Source of the DNA: Bacillota bacterium
GTDB taxonomy: Bacteria > Bacillota > UBA4882 > UBA10575
Direction of reading: 5' to 3'
Assembly (NCBI GenBank): GCA_012512605.1
Contig: JAAZDX010000033.1
Span: forward strand, 1 to 11,214
Length of the DNA stretch: 11,214 nt
In this document: piece by piece, positions 7,823 through 11,214 of the stretch
Position numbering within the stretch: position 1 is the stretch's first letter
Layout: every line of letters starts with the position of its first letter
Made by a program: the position numbers and the translations under genes
The notes under the pieces: generated by a model
Told to the model about the DNA's origin: nothing
The model's input: the letters and a program-made list of their open reading frames with translations, nothing else
Database searches by the model: none

Positions 7823-8844
7823 GTTCGTACTCCCTCCAGTCTGGCACCCTTTTCTCGCGATGGTTCATCGTTTAGCTTAGAGGCTTTACGCCTCCGCTCC
7901 TCCATATGTTTTTGGTAAACCGAATCGAAAATAACCATGGCAACAATGACACCGCCTTTAATAATGATCTGGTAAGCAGCCGGGAAATTGTATTTATATA
8001 AGCCGTTTGTCAAAACCGCCATAAACAAGACACCCACTACGCTACCAAAAACATCACCGCGTCCGCCACTAAAAGCGCATCCGCCGACAACGACGGCGGC
8101 AATAACATCAAATTCCAAACCCATCCCCATCTCCGGAATAGCCGTCCGCATCTTGGCGGAGAGGAAAAAAGCGCTGATTGCACTGCACAAACCGGAAATT
8201 GTATAGGCGATAATTTTTACGTTGTCGGATGGGATCCCAGAGAGATCGGCAGACTTACGATTAGCACCCACAGCGTATGTATACAAGCCAAGCTTCGTGT
8301 TTTTAAGTATATATTGACCCAAAAGAGCAACTAGAAAAAAAACGATTGTAGCTAAGTAAAGCCCGTTAATTTCGCTACCAAGTATGATAAAGTGGGGATT
8401 AGTAATTACTTTGTTTGAAATAACTCCGTTCTCCCGAATTGCAAAAACGAGCGTCAGCCCACGAAAAATCCCCTGTGTAGAAAGGGTGGCAATGAAATCC
8501 GGTAATCCTAGCTTAGCAATGAGTAAACCATTTATTCCACCCGCTAGAGCGCCAATGGATGCTCCGAGCAAAAGTACTATCGGAACGGGAATCGATGTAT
8601 AGTAAAATAAATTTGCACATATCATGGCAATTAAGGCAACAAGCGCGCCAGTCGAAAGGTCAATCCCGGCAGTAATAATCACAAAGGTTACTCCCACTGC
8701 TAAAATGCCGGGTACAGCAGCTTCACGTAGAAAAGTAAAGATGTTACCGGACGTTAAAAAATACTCGCTGGTCATTCCAAATATTGTGATCAATAATAAA
8801 AGCAGTGCCACCGTAACAAACCGCCGAATCGTTTCTTGTCTCAC
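7819..8844 (-). CDS. Sugar ABC transporter permease (RbsC family), first permease
   Basis: A 341-residue inner-membrane permease of the RbsC family with multiple hydrophobic segments. The conserved AGIDLSTGALVAL lies near residue 61, and the VIAAVVVGGCAFSGGRGD loop near residues 245-262 is the ATPase contact region. The last 40 or so residues form a charged tail rich in Lys, Arg and Glu that probably lies in the cytoplasm and is longer than in the second permease. The start is GTG at 8842-8844, with AGGGGG 8 nt upstream. It follows the binding-protein gene after an 88-bp gap containing a strong hairpin, and overlaps the ATPase gene by 4 bp. Two different permeases flanking one RbsA-type ATPase suggest a heterodimeric channel. 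Confidence 0.92.
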   Translation of the reverse strand: MRQETIRRFVTVALLLLLITIFGMTSEYFLTSGNIFTFLREAAVPGILAVGVTFVIITAGIDLSTGALVALIAMICANLFYYTSIPVPIVLLLGASIGALAGGINGLLIAKLGLPDFIATLSTQGIFRGLTLVFAIRENGVISNKVITNPHFIILGSEINGLYLATIVFFLVALLGQYILKNTKLGLYTYAVGANRKSADLSGIPSDNVKIIAYTISGLCSAISAFFLSAKMRTAIPEMGMGLEFDVIAAVVVGGCAFSGGRGDVFGSVVGVLFMAVLTNGLYKYNFPAAYQIIIKGGVIVAMVIFDSVYQKHMEERRRKASKLNDEPSREKGARLEGVRT

Positions 8845-8882
8845 AGCAAGTACCCCCTAAATAAGATAAACTATTTAATATA

Positions 8883-8907
8883 ATAGCGGGGATTAAGTCC
8901 CCGCTAT
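8883..8907 (-). promoter_or_regulatory. Strong intergenic hairpin after the binding-protein gene
   Basis: A perfect 10-bp stem, ATAGCGGGGA (8883-8892) with TCCCCGCTAT (8898-8907), encloses a 5-nt loop. It lies between the binding-protein stop and the first permease start. On the minus strand the stem is followed by TATATTAAATAG rather than a T-run, so it is at best a leaky terminator. Such hairpins after binding-protein genes commonly protect the upstream mRNA and raise binding-protein levels over membrane subunits. That function is inferred here. Confidence 0.8.
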
Positions 8908-8932
8908 ATTGCTTGAACGAGTACTTGGTAAT

Positions 8933-9967
8933 TTACCAACGAATATCGGGAGAGATTGTGCCAACTGTCTTCTGGGTTACAACAATAGGTGCCATCTTTA
9001 CTACTGGAGTCCTAGTTAATCTGGCGGTATCCACATCCCCTGTCGCACTCAGGAAATATAGCGCTAAACGGGCCGCAGTTGCGCCTTGATCATAGCAATT
9101 GGTATAAATCGTTCCGGTAAGTTTACCTTGTTCAATGTATTCAAGCGCTTTTTTCTCTCCATCAGCGCCCCAAATTACCATGGAGTCCAATCGTCCGGCA
9201 GCCTCTGCAGCCTGAGAAGCGCCTTCTGCCATGGCATCATTAATGGCGAATACGCCATCAATCTTTGGATATTTAGTTAAAAAGTCTCTCATAACCTCGT
9301 TACCCTTCTCAGTAAGCCATTCACCGTTTTGCGCATCGAGAAGTTTTAGGTTGGGATGCTTAGCTAGTCCGTCTCTAAATCCTTTTTCAACATTAATCCC
9401 CCGTGATGCTCCGGGAGGAGCTTGAATAACTACTACATTGCCTTCTTTGGCCCCAACAGATTTGGCTATCTCTTCGGCTACCAGATAACCAGCTTCATAG
9501 TCAACCATCGCAACCAATGCCGCATGCGGAGTATCGGCATCTAGATTTAAGGTAATCACAGGAATACCCGCTTCTTCAGCCTCTCTTACAGCGCCAGCAA
9601 GTGCTGCGGCATCGTTAGCCTGCAGGATAATGCAATCATACTTTTGGTTGATTAAATCTTTCATAATTTGAACCTGGGTTTCAGCCGAAGCCTTGCCATC
9701 AAATGCTTGATATTTAATGTTTGGATAATACTGTAGTTCTCTTCTGATTCCTTCGCCCCAAGCGGCAGCAACCGAGTCGCCAATTACATTCGGTACAAAT
9801 CCAATCTTTACAGCGTCCGTATAGGGATCCTTACCAGCAATGGAACCATTACCGACCTCTGAAACAACCTGATCTGAAGCCTTGTCGACCGATACCTTGT
9901 TCACAGTTATACCAATAATAACAACCAACACTACGACAATAACTATTATGGGTAAAAACTTTTTCAT
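8933..9967 (-). CDS. Sugar ABC transporter substrate-binding protein (RbsB-like)
   Basis: A 344-residue extracytoplasmic binding protein of the Peripla_BP_4/RbsB family, first gene of the catabolic operon. A basic MKK and a long hydrophobic run (about residues 4-23) form an export signal or membrane anchor, followed by a low-complexity linker to about residue 50. The mature domain starts at VKIGFVPN and shows family features such as DLINQKYDCIIL, GIPVITLN.DADTP and IDGVFAINDAMAEGA. There is no cysteine near the hydrophobic segment, so it is not a typical lipoprotein. That suits a periplasmic protein in a diderm cell or an uncleaved anchor. AAGGAGG lies 5 nt upstream of the ATG. The operon implies an L-galactonate-like acid, its lactone or a parent sugar as ligand, but the sequence does not prove it. 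Confidence 0.92.
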   Translation of the reverse strand: MKKFLPIIVIVVVLVVIIGITVNKVSVDKASDQVVSEVGNGSIAGKDPYTDAVKIGFVPNVIGDSVAAAWGEGIRRELQYYPNIKYQAFDGKASAETQVQIMKDLINQKYDCIILQANDAAALAGAVREAEEAGIPVITLNLDADTPHAALVAMVDYEAGYLVAEEIAKSVGAKEGNVVVIQAPPGASRGINVEKGFRDGLAKHPNLKLLDAQNGEWLTEKGNEVMRDFLTKYPKIDGVFAINDAMAEGASQAAEAAGRLDSMVIWGADGEKKALEYIEQGKLTGTIYTNCYDQGATAARLALYFLSATGDVDTARLTRTPVVKMAPIVVTQKTVGTISPDIRW

Positions 9968-10031
9968 TATTTCCTCCTTATTATTGCTCTATCTTTATTA
10001 TTCTCCCGCAGTAATAGAGTCAGTCCTTTTT

Positions 10032-10043
10032 GATCACCTCCTT
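10032..10043 (-). promoter_or_regulatory. Full-length anti-16S (Shine-Dalgarno-like) sequence in the operon leader, without a gene
   Basis: The minus strand reads AAGGAGGTGATC, a 12-base complement of the usual bacterial 16S rRNA 3' end. It lies about 65 nt upstream of the binding-protein start and abuts the operator repeats. No ORF of meaningful length follows: the GTG inside it opens only five codons before TGA. The binding-protein gene has its own good ribosome site at 9973-9979. This may be a ribosome standby site, a leader element or chance. Confidence 0.5.
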
Positions 10044-10073
10044 GTATACATCTTGTATACATCTTGTATTTTA
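10043..10073 (-). promoter_or_regulatory. Operator array, 11-bp-phased TGTATACA palindromes
   Basis: Two perfect copies of the 11-mer CTTGTATACAT stand head to tail at 10041-10051 and 10052-10062, and a third, partial copy (CTTGTAT) runs into the -10 box at 10063-10069. Each full copy contains the palindrome TGTATACA (10043-10050 and 10054-10061). The core resembles the GTATAC centre of ExuR/UxuR-type GntR operators. The array covers the predicted transcription start and the first bases of the leader, a classic repressor position. The same 10-mer TGTATACATC occurs in the gntR promoter, so the adjacent regulator is the likely binder. Confidence 0.75.
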
Positions 10074-10096
10074 CATTAACTTTCCGTAGAATGCAA
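10068..10096 (-). promoter_or_regulatory. Predicted sigma-A promoter of the catabolic operon
   Basis: On the minus strand, TTGCAT (10091-10096) and TAAAAT (10068-10073) are separated by exactly 17 bases. Transcription would start near 10061, giving a leader of about 94 nt before the binding-protein ATG. The operator array overlaps the -10 box and start point. Confidence 0.6.
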
Positions 10097-10113
10097 TATA
10101 TAAATTTATCTTG

Positions 10114-10141
10114 AGTCTCTTTTTGCTAGTCTCTTTTTGCT
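10114..10141. repeat. 14-bp perfect tandem repeat upstream of the operon promoter
   Basis: AGTCTCTTTTTGCT occurs twice without a gap (10114-10127 and 10128-10141), about 18 bp upstream of the -35 box. On the minus strand it gives A-tracts one repeat apart (14 bp), which could bend DNA or act as an UP-like element. Slippage duplication is an equally simple explanation. Confidence 0.85.
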
Positions 10142-10143
10142 CC

Positions 10144-10174
10144 AAAAAACCAAAGTGCTTTTAGACGCTATTGG
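10144..10174 (-). terminator. Weak candidate terminator of gntR
   Basis: Downstream of the gntR stop, the minus strand can form an imperfect stem with CCAA at 10174-10171 and TTGG at 10153-10150 as its base, further pairing of AG with CT inside, and mismatches in the middle. Six T residues (10149-10144) follow directly. It would separate gntR from the operon, but the stem is short and interrupted, so read-through is likely. Confidence 0.4.
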
Positions 10175-10217
10175 CTAATTTTACTCTAATTCCCGAAAAA
10201 CTATTGTCTCATACATC

Positions 10218-10853
10218 TCACTTTAATTGGAAAAAACTCTCTACCGCAGCTTGTTTGGCGCTTTCAAGATGGGCAGACATGGCTTGGGCAGCACCTTCCA
10301 TATCACGCGCAATTAAAAGGTTCAATATATTAATGTGTTCACGGGTGCTACGTTCCAATCTGCTGTGGAGCCTTCCCGAAATAATTCTGATACGATGGTT
10401 CTGATCGTAGCTTTTCTCCATTAGCTCCACTAAATACTTATTTTCACATACACTGATAATGCAGCGGTGGAGAGAATCATCCATTTCATAGCTTTCTTTT
10501 TCGCTAGAATCCGCTAAATCCACCAGTTTTTCTTTGAAGGCCGTCAAAGTTTCCGTACTAAGTTTATTACCCCAAGTTCGGATGATATAAGGCTCGACCA
10601 ATTCTCTGATCTGATAAACATCATTGATTTCTCTAATCGTAATCGCTCCAACTATTACCCCCTTTTTAGGAATAATTCGGATTAGACTTTCTTGTTCAAG
10701 TTTATTTAAAGCTTCCCGAATTGGAGTTCTACTGGTGCCTATTTCTCTCATCAATTCAGCCTCAGTTAGAAACGATTCCGGAGAATATTCGCAATTAACA
10801 ATTTTTCTCTTAATTATCCGATAAGCTTTCTCTTTTAAATTTTCCCTGGCCAT
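10218..10853 (-). CDS. GntR-family transcriptional regulator with FCD domain
   Basis: A 211-residue regulator of the FadR subfamily of GntR. Residues 5-68 form the winged helix-turn-helix, with LTEAELMREIGTSRTPIREAL (residues 29-49) as the recognition region. From about residue 75 to the end is an all-helical FCD ligand domain with the usual metal/ligand residues Asp125, His129 (DDSLH), His173 and His195. I chose the ATG at 10853 because AAGGAGG lies 6 nt upstream. An in-frame TTG at 10886 would give 222 residues, but the ribosome site would then sit inside the gene. Its promoter and that of the transporter operon share a palindrome, so it probably represses both and is released by a pathway intermediate, as with the related ExuR and UxuR controlling hexuronate genes. 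The effector is unknown. Confidence 0.92.
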   Translation of the reverse strand: MARENLKEKAYRIIKRKIVNCEYSPESFLTEAELMREIGTSRTPIREALNKLEQESLIRIIPKKGVIVGAITIREINDVYQIRELVEPYIIRTWGNKLSTETLTAFKEKLVDLADSSEKESYEMDDSLHRCIISVCENKYLVELMEKSYDQNHRIRIISGRLHSRLERSTREHINILNLLIARDMEGAAQAMSAHLESAKQAAVESFFQLK

Positions 10854-10885
10854 TTTTAGCCTCCTTGTTAATGGATAATTATTCA

Positions 10886-10915
10886 AGTATAAGCAAGTAT
10901 ATATATGATATACAA
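10886..10915 (-). promoter_or_regulatory. Possible promoter of gntR
   Basis: On the minus strand, TTGTAT (10910-10915) and TATACT (10886-10891) are separated by 18 bases. The surrounding DNA is a run of TATA-like steps that offers other -10 choices, so the exact position is uncertain. The operator palindrome lies immediately upstream of the -35. Confidence 0.4.
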
Positions 10916-10927
10916 AATGTATACATC
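10907..10927 (-). promoter_or_regulatory. Operator in the gntR promoter (autoregulation)
   Basis: ATGTATACAT (10917-10926) is a perfect 10-bp palindrome. With the C at 10927 it reproduces the 10-mer TGTATACATC found twice in the operon promoter. Exactly 11 bp away lies a degenerate second copy with core ATATAC (10908-10913), so the 11-bp phasing is the same at both promoters. The site touches the predicted -35 region, fitting negative autoregulation. Confidence 0.7.
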
Positions 10928-11059
10928 ATTTCCTTCAAAAATCAGAAACCCGCGTTACTTTATCTACTAGTTATCTACTTTTATAATTGTATAACACCGC
11001 AGGTATGCAGCATCGTATTAGATAATGATCTTATTCGCGAAAACCCCTTGTTTCCCTGC

Positions 11060-11106
11060 AAAAAGCAGGAAGACCTGCTGAAATTAACAATCAGAGTCTT
11101 CCTGCT
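11060..11106 (-). terminator. Rho-independent terminator of the GGDEF gene, with two alternative stems
   Basis: On the minus strand the 3' arm CCTGCT (11069-11064) is followed by TTTTT (11064-11060). It can pair with AGCAGG just upstream (11079-11074), giving a 6-bp stem with a TCTT loop. The same 3' region, extended to GTCTTCCTGCT (11074-11064), also pairs perfectly over 11 bp with AGCAGGAAGAC (11106-11096) inside the end of the GGDEF gene, enclosing the stop codon. Both forms end in the same T-run, so either could terminate. Confidence 0.8.
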
Positions 11107-11214
11107 GGCAAACCACAACTTTGTTGCGGCCACCTTCCTTTGCTTTGTAAAGTGCTCTGTCAGCGGCGGCAATTAACTCTTCCTGCGCCAGCTGATTATC
11201 GGGGACAAATGAGG
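11084..11214 (-). CDS. GGDEF-domain protein (diguanylate cyclase), C-terminal end only
   Basis: The last 42 codons and TAA stop of a gene entering from beyond the right edge. The residues match the C-terminus of a GGDEF domain: VPDN, then EELIAAADRALYKAKEGGRN and KVVV, followed by a short tail ending DSDC. Complete proteins of this kind make the second messenger cyclic di-GMP from two GTP. The catalytic GG(D/E)EF motif lies outside the window, so activity, length and partner domains cannot be judged. All but the last 9 bases lie in the 122-bp terminal repeat. A terminator follows directly, so it is a separate unit from gntR and probably unrelated to the sugar operon. Confidence 0.85.
   Translation of the reverse strand, partial: SFVPDNQLAQEELIAAADRALYKAKEGGRNKVVVCQQEDSDC
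11093..11214. repeat. Right copy of 122-bp terminal direct repeat
   Basis: Identical to 1-122, in the same orientation. Here the GGDEF frame runs on to a natural stop and terminator, so this flank is joined to a proper gene end. The left copy extends instead into degenerate sequence. Confidence 0.97.

Noticed and set aside
10041..10069. CRISPR-like or iteron repeats
   Set aside because: Only two and a half 11-bp units, with no spacers and no nearby replication or cas gene; their position over a promoter fits an operator.
10854..10886. Upstream TTG start of the GntR regulator, giving 222 residues
   Set aside because: The AAGGAGG ribosome site lies between this TTG and the ATG at 10853, at the right distance for the ATG only. 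The extra 11 residues are not part of a GntR domain.
1..11092. Complete small circular plasmid
   Set aside because: No replication, partition, mobilisation or toxin-antitoxin gene, nor an origin-like iteron set, is visible. The terminal overlap alone does not establish a replicon.
10907..11213. Plus-strand frame of about 100 residues across the gntR promoter and GGDEF end
   Set aside because: It runs antisense through an operator, a terminator and a real gene end, and shows no protein-like features.

Overview
The window looks like a piece of a chromosome from a moderately AT-rich bacterium, most likely a Bacillota-type organism (Clostridia or Negativicutes). The reasons are very strong GGAGG-type ribosome binding sites before almost every gene, TTG and GTG starts that have good Shine-Dalgarno sequences, and family resemblance of the proteins. 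This placement is an inference. The binding protein has no lipobox cysteine, which would suit a diderm member but does not prove it.

Every convincing gene is on the minus strand, so transcription runs from high to low coordinates. From the right: (i) 11084-11214, the last 42 codons of a GGDEF (diguanylate cyclase) gene that enters from beyond the edge, followed by a terminator at 11060-11106; (ii) 10218-10853, a GntR/FCD-family regulator with a palindromic operator in its own promoter; (iii) a 364-bp control region (9968-10217 plus the end of gntR) holding a terminator, a 14-bp tandem repeat, a sigma-A-like promoter and 11-bp-phased copies of the same operator; (iv) an eight-gene operon, 9967 down to 323: sugar-binding protein, permease, RbsA-type double ATPase, second permease, amidohydrolase-family putative lactonase, zinc alcohol dehydrogenase resembling LgoD (L-galactonate 5-dehydrogenase), UxaB (tagaturonate reductase) and UxaA (altronate dehydratase). 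Spacing inside the operon is tight (8-bp and 4-bp overlaps, then gaps of 11, 2 and 2 bp), apart from 88 bp after the binding-protein gene, which holds a strong hairpin, and 116 bp before uxaB.

The genes suggest a coherent route: ABC import of an L-galactonate-type sugar acid, lactone or a precursor; lactone opening; oxidation of L-galactonate to D-tagaturonate; reduction to D-altronate; dehydration to 2-keto-3-deoxygluconate (KDG). UxaB and UxaA are firm calls. The LgoD-like and lactonase assignments are inferred from motifs and context. The window has no L-galactose dehydrogenase, KDG kinase or KDPG aldolase, so those steps would have to be encoded elsewhere.

The first 122 bases are identical to the last 122 bases (position p equals p+11092) and encode the conserved C-terminal end of a GGDEF domain. 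Either the contig is circular with an assembly overlap, or, more plausibly since there is no replication or mobilisation gene, the operon is flanked by a direct repeat at which assembly stopped. At the left copy the GGDEF reading frame degenerates and reaches a stop, which fits a pseudogene remnant.
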